Assembly: GCA_964654015.1 (NCBI GenBank)
Contig: CAZZHQ010000142.1
Span: 1 to 6,171, forward strand
Length of the DNA stretch: 6,171 nucleotides
Reading direction: 5' to 3'
Origin: JAUUZT01 sp964654015
GTDB taxonomy: Bacteria; Chloroflexota; Dehalococcoidia; GIF9; AB-539-J10
Shown: piece by piece, positions 1 to 4,976 of the stretch
Layout: every line of letters begins with the position of its first letter
Position numbering within the stretch: position 1 is the stretch's first letter
The notes under the pieces: generated by a model
The model's input: only the letters and a program-made list of their open reading frames with translations
Database searches by the model: none
What the model was told of the DNA's origin: nothing
Position numbers and translations under genes: made by a program

Positions 1-1
1 C

Positions 2-55
2 GTAAAATACATATGGATTGACCAGCTCTTGAAGGCAGAGATGGGGTATAAGTAG
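2..55 (+). CDS. C-terminal end of a probable ABC transporter substrate-binding protein (partial)
   Basis: Frame 2 is open from the window edge and ends at TAG 53-55, giving the last 17 residues, VKYIWIDQLLKAEMGYK. A short tail of this kind fits the end of an extracellular peptide-binding protein (SBP family 5). The position directly before two DppB/DppC-type permeases on the same strand is the usual place for that gene. The fragment is too short for a family assignment on its own, so the call rests mainly on gene order. If right, the protein would be the lipid-anchored or secreted receptor that delivers substrate to the permeases downstream. Confidence 0.5.
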   Translation, partial: VKYIWIDQLLKAEMGYK

Positions 56-115
56 CACAGCAGCCGGTATAGAAATGTCTTTTGCAAATCCCGATATGAT
101 GTGAGTGGCAAGAAG

Positions 116-161
116 CAAGCAGGGGGTGGGGGCGAACCTCCCACCCCCTGCTTGGGGTTTT
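116..161 (+). terminator. Strong hairpin between binding-protein and permease genes
   Basis: A perfect 15-bp inverted repeat has arms 116-130 (CAAGCAGGGGGTGGG) and 140-154 (CCCACCCCCTGCTTG), a 9-nt loop, then GGGTTTT. The GC-rich stem is very stable but the trailing T run is short, so it may act as a partial terminator or an mRNA 3'-end stabiliser. This would let the upstream binding-protein gene give more transcript than the permease genes, which is a common arrangement in ABC import operons. The regulatory role is inferred. Confidence 0.7.
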
Positions 162-201
162 GGGTCAAAGGGTTACTCTATAAGTGTCTAATCCCTTTTT
201 C

Positions 202-210
202 AGGTGAGGG
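202..210 (+). promoter_or_regulatory. Ribosome binding site that decides the first permease start
   Basis: AGGTGAGGG lies 8 nt before ATG 219 and is a good Shine-Dalgarno match. An in-frame GTG at 204 sits inside this site and has no ribosome binding site of its own, only a pyrimidine-rich stretch. ATG 219 is therefore the better start. Confidence 0.6.
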
Positions 211-218
211 CAAGTAGT

Positions 219-1196
219 ATGCGTGCTTATATAATCAGAAGATTACTGCTAGTGATACCGACCTTGTTCGTAGTGAGCCTCGTAATTTACATCCTGATTC
301 AACTCGTTCCGGGCGATGTAATAGACGCGATGCGGGTATCAGGAGGAGACATACCAGCCGACAGAGCTATTCTTGAGCGTCAGTTAGGATTAGATGCACC
401 AGCATTTATACAGTATGGACGCTGGATGGGATTCCTTCCCCAGGTGGATGGCAGTTTCAGTGGTGTTTTTCAAGGCAACCTGGGATGGTCATTTTTTCAA
501 AGGCAGCCCGTGCTCAAACTAGTGGGTATGGCAGGGCCGATAACCCTTGAGCTTGCCCTTATGGCGCTTATAATATCCCAACTAATAGCCTTACCTATAG
601 GTATATATTCAGCGTTACGGCAGGATAAGTGGGGTGACTATATAGGCCGTAGCGTTGCCATACTCTGTATCTCGGTCCCTGACTTCTGGCTGGCGACGCT
701 GATAATAATCTTCCCCGCAATATGGTGGGATTACATGCCACCCATAATGCTCATCAAATTTACTGATGACCCGATAGGTAATCTGAGAATGTTCATAATA
801 CCAGCTATCATTCTGGGCATGGCTTTCGCGGGGATAATCATGAGAATGACCCGAACCATGATGCTGGAGGTGCTCAGGCAGGATTATATCAGGACAGCCT
901 GGGCAAAGGGGCTCAGGGAGAGAGTAGTCGTGATGAGGCATACCCTGAAAAATGCGCTAATCCCGGTAGTCAGCACGATAGGAGTTCAAGTGCCCTTTTT
1001 AATTGGGGGCACGGTTATTATAGAGCAGATATTCTGTCTGCCCGGGATGGGTCGCCTAGTAATAAATGCTTTGATTTCACGAGACAAGTTCCTAGTTTGC
1101 GGAATAGTGCTTATTTTTGCACTCTTGTTGACATTAGTCAATCTAGTGATTGACCTGACCTACGGCTTTTTGGATCCCAGGGTTCATTTTAAATAA
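219..1196 (+). CDS. ABC transporter permease, DppB/OppB type
   Basis: This is one of the two membrane subunits of a peptide/opine/nickel-type (Dpp/Opp) ABC importer in the cytoplasmic membrane. From ATG 219 it is 325 residues, the normal family length. The N-terminus has the typical form: a basic start (RAYIIRR), a first membrane helix at about residues 8-30, then the family LVPGD motif. Four or five further hydrophobic segments follow between residues 100 and 315. The cytoplasmic EAA loop that contacts the ATPase is at about residues 222-250 (DYIRTAWAKGL, then RHTLKNALIPV). The end matches the family (EQIFCLPGMGRL and FLDPRVHFK). The second permease starts 26 nt downstream, so both are probably on one transcript. 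The substrate cannot be told from sequence. An upstream GTG at 204 would add five residues. Confidence 0.93.
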   Translation: MRAYIIRRLLLVIPTLFVVSLVIYILIQLVPGDVIDAMRVSGGDIPADRAILERQLGLDAPAFIQYGRWMGFLPQVDGSFSGVFQGNLGWSFFQRQPVLKLVGMAGPITLELALMALIISQLIALPIGIYSALRQDKWGDYIGRSVAILCISVPDFWLATLIIIFPAIWWDYMPPIMLIKFTDDPIGNLRMFIIPAIILGMAFAGIIMRMTRTMMLEVLRQDYIRTAWAKGLRERVVVMRHTLKNALIPVVSTIGVQVPFLIGGTVIIEQIFCLPGMGRLVINALISRDKFLVCGIVLIFALLLTLVNLVIDLTYGFLDPRVHFK

Positions 1197-1222
1197 AGGA
1201 AAAATTAAAAGGGAGCGATGGT

Positions 1223-2152
1223 GTGGCCGATAGCTCATCGGGGATGATAGCCGAGAGGAAGAGACACTCCTTCTTGGTTAATTTCTTCATAAGGCTGGTG
1301 AAGGAGAAGCCACTGGGTACTATAGGTGGGGTTATAACCCTGCTCCTGCTTTTCACCGGCATTTTCGCCGACCTCATAGCCCCCTATGGCATGAATGAAA
1401 CTTGGGTAGGAGGTTTCCTGAGTCTACCATCAGCCGAATTCTGGCTGGGCACAGATAGTATCGGGCGAGACATGCTCACTCTTATTATCTTCGGGGCTCG
1501 TATCTCGGTGATTGTAGGTTTGTCTGCTTCTATGCTAGCTACGACTATCTCTTCAGTTATAGGTATTGTGTGCGGGTACCTCGGCGGCAAACTTGACCTG
1601 GTAGTGCAGAGAGGCGTTGATATCTGGATGTCTTTGCCTACCCTAGTCGTTCTTATGATCTTAATCACTATCATGGGGGCAAGTATAGGGTCAGTAATTC
1701 TTGCTCTGGGGTTTGCTGTTGGTATTTCTGGGTCCAGGATAGTAAGAGGTGCTGTTATCAACGTTAAAGAGAATGCATATGTGGCGGCGGCGGTGGCTAT
1801 TGGCTGTCCCACCAGCAGAATACTTATCCGGCATATCCTGCCCAATGTTATGTCTACCATAATTGTCCTGTTTAGCATACGGGTGCCGTCGATGATTCTA
1901 TCTGAGGCTAGCCTGAGCTTTCTCGGCTTTGGTATCCCTCCCCCGACTCCGAGCTGGGGAGGTATGCTCAGTGGCAGTGGGCGCACCTATATGTTCATGA
2001 GCCCGTGGCTAGCTATATGGCCTGGCCTTGCCCTGGCTATCGTGGTCTATGGTGTAAATATGTTTGGCGATGCGGTGAGAGATATACTGGACCCGAGGTT
2101 GAGGGGTGGTGTGGGGCACTATGGGGTAAAGGTGAAAAAGAAGGAAGAATGA
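1223..2152 (+). CDS. ABC transporter permease, DppC/OppC type
   Basis: This is the second membrane subunit of the same importer, 309 residues. A basic cytoplasmic N-terminus of about 30 residues (ERKRHSFLVNFF) precedes the first membrane helix at about 35-52. The family signature LGTDSIGRDMLTLIIFGAR follows at about 75-93. The EAA loop is at about 183-205 (NAYVAAAVAIG, then RHILPN), and the motif SFLGFGIPPPTPSWG comes near residue 235. The end, GDAVRDILDPRLRG, is typical of DppC. The start is GTG 1223, with GGGAG 7 nt upstream at 1211-1215. An ATG at 1218 is in another frame. The stop overlaps the ATG at 2149, which suggests translational coupling to the zinc-ribbon gene. The ATPase subunits are not in the window. 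Confidence 0.93.
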   Translation: MADSSSGMIAERKRHSFLVNFFIRLVKEKPLGTIGGVITLLLLFTGIFADLIAPYGMNETWVGGFLSLPSAEFWLGTDSIGRDMLTLIIFGARISVIVGLSASMLATTISSVIGIVCGYLGGKLDLVVQRGVDIWMSLPTLVVLMILITIMGASIGSVILALGFAVGISGSRIVRGAVINVKENAYVAAAVAIGCPTSRILIRHILPNVMSTIIVLFSIRVPSMILSEASLSFLGFGIPPPTPSWGGMLSGSGRTYMFMSPWLAIWPGLALAIVVYGVNMFGDAVRDILDPRLRGGVGHYGVKVKKKEE

Positions 2153-2154
2153 TC

Positions 2155-2298
2155 ATGGAACCCAAACAATCCCTCCCGACAAAAACCTGTAAGAAATGTA
2201 ACCATGAATGGATACCAAGAGTACCAAACCCTCGACGCTGCCCAAAGTGCTTATCGTATGACCGGGACAGGGAAGTGAAGGAGAATAACGAGGGCTAG
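2155..2298 (+). CDS. Small zinc-ribbon protein (47 aa)
   Basis: This is a 47-residue protein with a CKKC pair near residue 11, the stretch NHEWIPRVPNPRRC, and a CPKC pair near residue 30. The two CxxC knuckles should bind one zinc ion, as in rubredoxin-like or zinc-ribbon miniproteins. The conserved Trp and the 'W-x-P-R-V-x-N-P-x-R-C' spacing recall small zinc ribbons found in archaeal and Chloroflexota genomes, often of unknown role. The chosen start is ATG 2155 with AAGGAAG at 2141-2147. An in-frame ATG at 2149 overlaps the permease stop and would add two residues. It is the last gene of the operon, and nothing in it ties it to transport. A nucleic-acid-binding or regulatory role is only a guess. 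Confidence 0.72.
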   Translation: MEPKQSLPTKTCKKCNHEWIPRVPNPRRCPKCLSYDRDREVKENNEG

Positions 2299-2340
2299 TA
2301 TTCCTGTTCGGCACAAACTACATGTTTTTATGGGAAGGAC

Positions 2341-2550
2341 TCATTCTGATAAGGAGTGAACCCTTCTTTTTCTTGATATATGAGCTCTACGGGTACGAAG
2401 TAGGAATTGCAGCAAAACGACTAGTGACATAGCTATAATCGTGACACAGGAAAGAGCAGTCCAGAAGGTGAGGCCAGAGCTAACTATTAAGAGCATCCTC
2501 CAAGACAAATCATCATTGACTACAGCCTCCAATCCCAACCTACTATACAA
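2341..2550 (-). CDS. Possible small single-pass membrane protein (69 aa), doubtful
   Basis: A minus-strand frame gives 69 residues with one clear membrane segment at about residues 27-51 (LTFWTALSCVTIIAM then SLVVLLQFLL). A strongly basic tail follows (RTRR, RKRRVHSLSE), as expected for a cytoplasmic C-terminus. A promoter-like pair lies 64 nt upstream in the right orientation. Against it, the only starts are TTG codons (2550, 2538, 2532, 2508) or an ATG at 2496 with GGAGG directly touching it, and no well-spaced ribosome binding site is visible. It converges with the transporter operon. I do not recognise a family. It could be a chance frame. Confidence 0.3.
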   Translation of the reverse strand: MYSRLGLEAVVNDDLSWRMLLIVSSGLTFWTALSCVTIIAMSLVVLLQFLLRTRRAHISRKRRVHSLSE

Positions 2551-2613
2551 ATTACTCTAAATCTTTAACCCACATAAAATGCTTTAGTTTGTTTTAAAAT
2601 GGATTTCTGTTGA

Positions 2614-2641
2614 ATTGTAGTACTTCGTTGACTTATTTCAA
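2614..2641 (-). promoter_or_regulatory. Promoter-like pair, minus strand
   Basis: Read on the minus strand, TTGAAA (2641-2636) and TACAAT (2619-2614) are 16 bp apart, and each is one base from the sigma-70 consensus. It faces the small minus-strand ORF ending at 2341. In such AT-rich DNA, chance matches are common. Confidence 0.35.
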
Positions 2642-2703
2642 ATTCCAACTATAGAGATATTCTATTATTAATTTTACTGTCAATTGTTGCAACCTATAAG
2701 CAG

Positions 2704-2726
2704 ATTAGCACATTAATACTGCTAAT
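2704..2726. repeat. Small inverted repeat after the int1 stop
   Basis: ATTAGCA at 2704-2710 and TGCTAAT at 2720-2726 form a 7-bp perfect stem around a 9-nt loop, about 25 nt past the int1 stop. There is no T tract, so it is a weak terminator at best. The TTAGCA half also resembles the TTAGCAA units in the 39-bp repeats near the att sites. Confidence 0.35.
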
Positions 2727-2751
2727 ATAATAAATATAACGCTACTTTCCC

Positions 2752-3618
2752 TCACCTCTCCATCTCCTGATACAATCTCAAACTCTCCTCAAACTTCACG
2801 CTCCTTGTATACCTCACCACCATATCCAGATTCTCCCATCCCCCCAGCCTCATGATATGCTCGATATCCAGTCCATTCCTATGCAGATTGCTGGCAAAGG
2901 TTCTCCTGAATGTGTGCGGATTGCACGGTAAGCCAGTCCTCTTCTCTAACCTGTACAGCATTATCTGAATACCCCTACGCCTCACCCCCCACATGTTTAT
3001 ATATACTTTTTCACTAACTTGGCTAACCCCTTTAACCTTTAAATACTCATACAGCAGGTCAGCAGTACGCTTGGTAAACGGTGCTTTTCTCTGCTTGCCT
3101 CCTTTTCCCCAGATGATGATAGTCTGAGTTTCCCAATCTATGTGCTGTTCTTTGATGCCGAGGAGCTCATTGAGTCGGATGCCGCTATCTGCGAATAGAC
3201 TGATGATAGCCTTATCCCGTACTGTATCTGCCTGAGTAATCAGATATGCTACCTGTTCATGAGTCAGGCTAGGCAGTATGACCTTAGTCATCTTCGGCGC
3301 ATCAACTCTACCGATAGGATTATCCTTGATGTAGCCCTGCCGATACAGCCAGTTACAAAAAGCTCGAATAGCACGGTAGTAGGCATTCTTACCGTTGCGG
3401 CAGGAGAGTTCAGATAAGAATAGGTTAATGCTGTTAGGCGTGAGTTCGTAATTGTAAACAAATGGCTTGAGGCAGCATTCGTAGAACTCAGTTGTCCTTG
3501 ACGAGATGCCCTGCCTTCTGGAGTCAAGGAACTTACACAGCAGGTAAGGTAGTGAAGAAGCAGAGAACTGCGGTTTGGTAGGCCGTACAGGTCTCGAACC
3601 TGTGACACCCTGATTAAA
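2752..3618 (-). CDS. Tyrosine recombinase/integrase (int1) without its own start codon
   Basis: This site-specific recombinase of the XerC/D-like phage-integrase family cuts and rejoins DNA through a tyrosine. From the only ATG (3291) the frame encodes a complete catalytic domain: Arg in SGIRLNELL, Lys in WGKGGKQRK, HTFRR, Trp in LGGWENLD in place of the second His, and Tyr in VVRYTR. The same frame stays open upstream to a stop at 3660-3658. It encodes an N-terminal SAM-like DNA-binding domain, with recognisable stretches such as SSRTTEFYECCLKPF and YYRAIRAFCNWLYRQGYI. There is no ATG, GTG or TTG in that upstream part, so the full gene cannot start here. The frame passes through the left att repeat (3578-3620), where the tRNA sequence reads TGSRPVRPT. 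Joined to the ATG beside the right att repeat it would be 290 residues, with the catalytic Arg at about 150, as expected for Xer-type enzymes. It is probably inactive as it stands. Confidence 0.8.
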   Translation of the reverse strand, partial: FNQGVTGSRPVRPTKPQFSASSLPYLLCKFLDSRRQGISSRTTEFYECCLKPFVYNYELTPNSINLFLSELSCRNGKNAYYRAIRAFCNWLYRQGYIKDNPIGRVDAPKMTKVILPSLTHEQVAYLITQADTVRDKAIISLFADSGIRLNELLGIKEQHIDWETQTIIIWGKGGKQRKAPFTKRTADLLYEYLKVKGVSQVSEKVYINMWGVRRRGIQIMLYRLEKRTGLPCNPHTFRRTFASNLHRNGLDIEHIMRLGGWENLDMVVRYTRSVKFEESLRLYQEMER

Positions 3619-3620
3619 AG
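3578..3620 (-). repeat. Left att site: 3' part of tRNA-Lys(UUU)
   Basis: On the minus strand this 43-bp repeat reads as a tRNA from position 32 to 74. It has the anticodon loop CTTTTAA, the stem half TCAGG, the variable loop GTGTC, a perfect T arm (ACAGG, TTCGAGA, CCTGT), the acceptor half ACGGCCT, discriminator A and C74. This copy continues to a full CCA. The 5' half of the tRNA is missing, so it is not a working tRNA gene. It also lies within the int1 reading frame. The other copy is at 4783-4825. Confidence 0.85.
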
Positions 3621-3690
3621 ATACAAGAGGTTTGTCCCTGAGCGTAAAGCGGAGTAACTAACAGTAACTTTAAATATGAGATTTAGCTTC

Positions 3691-3714
3691 AGGTGGTACT
3701 AAATAGTACCACCT
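3691..3714. repeat. Perfect 24-bp inverted repeat
   Basis: AGGTGGTACT (3691-3700) and AGTACCACCT (3705-3714) are perfect 10-bp inverted arms around AAAT. No T tract follows on either strand, so an operator, or a binding site for an excisionase or other dimeric protein, is more likely than a terminator. A decayed relative (TACTAAATAATACTA, 4692-4706) lies before the second 39-bp repeat. Confidence 0.65.
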
Positions 3715-3720
3715 TATCAT

Positions 3721-3759
3721 TTATAGTGGTGAAAAGTTCGTTAGCAAAAATGTTAGCAA
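3721..3759 (+). repeat. 39-bp direct repeat, copy A (possible integrase arm site)
   Basis: This stretch matches 4726-4764 at 38 of 39 positions (G instead of A at 3731). It contains TTAGCAA twice at a 12-bp spacing (3741-3747, 3753-3759), and TTAGC follows at 3764-3768. Short repeated heptamers beside an att core are the usual form of arm-type integrase binding sites. That role is inferred. Confidence 0.7.
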
Positions 3760-3864
3760 TATATTAGCTGGTTGTATTATCTAATATGTATTATACTGTG
3801 CAAGTAGAAGGTAGTACATATGAAATAGAATAGGTATAAATATTCAGGTAGTTGAGTTTACAAG

Positions 3865-3873
3865 AAAGGAGGG
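3865..3873 (+). promoter_or_regulatory. Ribosome binding site of the cargo gene
   Basis: AAAGGAGGG lies 10 nt before ATG 3884, a strong Shine-Dalgarno site. It supports the gene downstream being translated from this ATG. Confidence 0.7.
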
Positions 3874-3883
3874 AAACTGAATT

Positions 3884-4636
3884 ATGTGGAAGTGGAAAAG
3901 GGAAAAAGAGGAGAAAGAAGAGAAAAAAGAGGAGAATTTATTGAAAGAATTGTGTGGAGATGATGTAAAATTACATCATTTTCTGAGCTACTATTTGTAT
4001 GAAAATCCTTTAGCGGCCATATCCGAAAAGAATCTCGATATCCTCACTGAGGAAGCGGAAAAGAGCGGGGACTTTAGACCGGTAGTGGATAAGGCTATTT
4101 TTGAAGGCGCTCAAAACTCAGGGGAAAGAGAAAGATACATTAAAGTTATCCAAAACCTGGCGTTGAAGACCATACACGTGACAGAGCAAGAAAAAGAAAG
4201 GGTAGAGAAGCAAGGACTTACAGACCAAGCTGCTCTCCTTGGGGAAAGAATTGAAAACCAGAAATTTATGAGCGAAAGGGCTGAAGACATAATAAATGTA
4301 GCCTCTAAGTTCTATAAAGAGAAATTAGTGGAACTAGGAGAAGATACGAGAAGAGAAGAGAGAAGAAAAGAGAGGCAAAAGGCTGAATGGGAAGAGGAGA
4401 GAGAAGATAAGTTAGAAGAAGAGAGGCGAGAAGCAAGGAAAAAAGAAGAGAGAAATATGGGAAGAGAAGAGAAAAGGGAAGCCGAGAAACAAGATAAAAG
4501 AGCAGAACTGGCAACGGAAGAAAGGAAAGCATTCAGGGTAGAAGAAAAAGGGGAAACTGAAAGGGAAGATGAGAGAATAGAGGAGATGGAAAAGACAGAA
4601 CGCGAAGCGAGAAAAAAAGAAGGATTGGGTAATTAA
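3884..4636 (+). CDS. Highly charged helical protein of unknown function (250 aa), cargo of the 1.2-kb element
   Basis: I do not recognise a family with a known function. The protein opens with a short Lys/Glu stretch (KREKEEKEEKKEE). A more ordinary helical region follows at about residues 18-145, with LLKELCGDD, LSYYLYENPLAAI and DKAIFEGAQN. From about residue 150 to the end it is almost only Glu, Arg, Lys and Ala, in a pattern typical of a stable charged single alpha-helix or coiled coil. There is no signal peptide or membrane segment, so it should be cytoplasmic. The plus strand of the tail is almost pure purine from about 4330 to 4620. The start has a strong ribosome binding site. It is the only gene inside the att-bounded segment. 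A scaffold, spacer or DNA-associated role is speculation. Confidence 0.8.
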   Translation: MWKWKREKEEKEEKKEENLLKELCGDDVKLHHFLSYYLYENPLAAISEKNLDILTEEAEKSGDFRPVVDKAIFEGAQNSGERERYIKVIQNLALKTIHVTEQEKERVEKQGLTDQAALLGERIENQKFMSERAEDIINVASKFYKEKLVELGEDTRREERRKERQKAEWEEEREDKLEEERREARKKEERNMGREEKREAEKQDKRAELATEERKAFRVEEKGETEREDERIEEMEKTEREARKKEGLGN

Positions 4637-4687
4637 ATTTTAGTCCAAAACGTATTGAGTTCTTAGTGTCGATGTTTCTCATTTATC

Positions 4688-4707
4688 ATAATACTAAATA
4701 ATACTAA
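4688..4707. repeat. 10-bp tandem repeat
   Basis: ATAATACTAA occurs twice in a row (4688-4697, 4698-4707). It overlaps a 15-base stretch (4692-4706) that matches 13 of 15 bases of the perfect palindrome region at 3697-3711. The blocks before both 39-bp repeats therefore appear related. Confidence 0.5.
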
Positions 4708-4725
4708 TCAATAGCTCATGGTTTA

Positions 4726-4764
4726 TTATAGTGGTAAAAAGTTCGTTAGCAAAAATGTTAGCAA
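4726..4764 (+). repeat. 39-bp direct repeat, copy B (possible integrase arm site)
   Basis: This is the second copy of the repeat at 3721-3759, with one difference, and it again has two TTAGCAA units 12 bp apart. It ends 18 bp before the right att site, whereas copy A begins 100 bp after the left one. The two repeat pairs therefore have different periods (1005 and 1205 bp) and do not come from one simple duplication. Confidence 0.7.
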
Positions 4765-4829
4765 ATTCTGAAGAGTTCGGCAGTAGGCCGTACAGGTCTC
4801 GAACCTGTGACACCCTGATTAAAAGTCAT
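4758..4829 (-). CDS. Probable detached 5' end of the int1 gene (23-codon stub)
   Basis: On the minus strand, ATG 4829-4827 lies two codons after a TAA and reads MTFNQGVTGSRPVRPT through the right att repeat. It leaves the repeat and stops at 4760-4758. The frame through the repeat is exactly the int1 frame at 3578-3620. If the 1205 bp between the repeats were removed, this ATG would become the start of int1. No ribosome binding site is visible before it, so initiation may be leaderless or weak. It is unlikely to be a functional peptide by itself. Confidence 0.45.
   Translation of the reverse strand: MTFNQGVTGSRPVRPTAELFRIC
4783..4825 (-). repeat. Right att site: 3' part of tRNA-Lys(UUU)
   Basis: This is an exact copy of the 43 bp at 3578-3620, matching tRNA-Lys from C32 to C74. 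Here the sequence after C74 is TG, not CA, so the CCA end is lost. On the 5' side TGA before the anticodon loop would still pair with TCA, so the likeness to a tRNA anticodon arm runs about three bases further than in the left copy. The tRNA 5' half is absent. Confidence 0.85.
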
Positions 4830-4850
4830 GGAGTGTTAGTTTAGGCACGA

Positions 4851-4860
4851 AAGGAGGTGA
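4851..4860 (+). promoter_or_regulatory. Orphan ribosome binding site
   Basis: AAGGAGGTGA is a near-perfect Shine-Dalgarno sequence, yet no ATG, GTG or TTG of a sizeable frame lies at the right distance. The codon at normal spacing is ATT 4868. This opens a frame through the 18-bp repeats to 5014, overlapping the int2 start. It may be the remains of a gene start destroyed by rearrangement, or may serve a rare ATT start. Confidence 0.4.
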
Positions 4861-4870
4861 AAACAGTATT

Positions 4871-4924
4871 TTCGACACCCTGATTCGCTTTGACACCCTG
4901 ACTCGTTTTGACACCATGATTTTT
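4871..4924 (+). repeat. Three tandem 18-bp repeats with the att core motif
   Basis: Three units of 18 bp (4871-4888, 4889-4906, 4907-4924) follow the pattern TTTGACACCCTGATTCGY, with GACAC starting at 4874, 4892 and 4910. The 12-mer GACACCCTGATT is identical to part of the att repeats (4809-4820 and 3604-3615). There it is the complement of the 3' anticodon arm and variable loop of tRNA-Lys. The array lies 53 bp before int2. It could be a set of recombinase binding or regulatory sites, or by-products of aberrant recombination. Confidence 0.75.
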
Positions 4925-4976
4925 CAAGCGCTGGGTCTGAACCGACAAAATACAATGAGGGGGGACAAGATCCAGC

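Larger units (their letters stand above)
2551..2751. other. AT-rich intergenic stretch
   Basis: About 200 bases of AT-rich sequence lie between the doubtful small ORF and the stop of the leftward integrase. Besides the promoter-like pair at 2614-2641 and the inverted repeat at 2704-2726, I see no gene, RNA or mobile element. It marks the change from operon to integrase region. Confidence 0.6.
3578..4825. mobile_element. 1.2-kb att-bounded element carrying one gene
   Basis: The segment is bounded by two exact 43-bp direct repeats that match the 3' part of a tRNA-Lys gene, as left by tyrosine-integrase integration. The repeat period is 1205 bp, so excision would give a 1205-bp circle with one att core and the 250-codon gene. 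On that circle the core would have a copy of the 39-bp repeat on each side, 18 bp and 100 bp away, much like an attP with arm sites. It has no integrase of its own. Its arrival separates int1 from an in-frame ATG. Tandem integration of two larger elements is an alternative reading. Mobility is inferred, not seen. Confidence 0.55.
4637..4976. other. Intergenic stretch rich in repeats
   Basis: These 340 bases between the cargo gene and int2 hold no convincing complete gene. They contain a 10-bp tandem repeat, copy B of the 39-bp repeat, the right att site, a 23-codon minus-strand stub, an orphan ribosome binding site and three 18-bp repeats, each listed separately. I see no rho-independent terminator after the cargo gene. 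Confidence 0.7.

Noticed and set aside
1384..1986. Long minus-strand open frame of 200 codons opposite the second permease
   Set aside because: The plus strand encodes a clear DppC-type permease with all family motifs here. The antisense frame is a by-product of that coding sequence. The same applies to the minus-strand frame at 615-941.
2005..2154. Upstream extension of the zinc-ribbon gene to an ATG at 2005
   Set aside because: It would overlap about 150 bases of the permease coding region, and the extra residues look like a shadow frame. ATG 2155 has a proper ribosome binding site.
2628..2655. Plus-strand promoter TTGACT-16 bp-TATAGA
   Set aside because: It points into the 3' end of the leftward int1 with no plus-strand gene behind it. 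It is likely a chance match in AT-rich DNA.
3578..3620. A functional tRNA-Lys gene
   Set aside because: Only positions 32-74 (to 76 in this copy) are present. There is no D arm or 5' acceptor half next to either copy, so these are att fragments.
3288..3626. Minus-strand open frame of 112 codons over the int1 N-terminal region
   Set aside because: It overlaps the frame that encodes the integrase SAM-like domain, begins at a TTG inside the att repeat area, and its translation matches nothing recognisable.
4305..4532. Minus-strand Leu/Ser/Phe-rich frame that looks like a membrane protein
   Set aside because: It is the complement of the Glu/Arg/Lys-rich tail of the cargo gene. The low-complexity purine strand makes a hydrophobic antisense frame automatically.
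4871..4924. A CRISPR array
   Set aside because: The 18-bp units are directly tandem with no spacers, and no cas genes are present.
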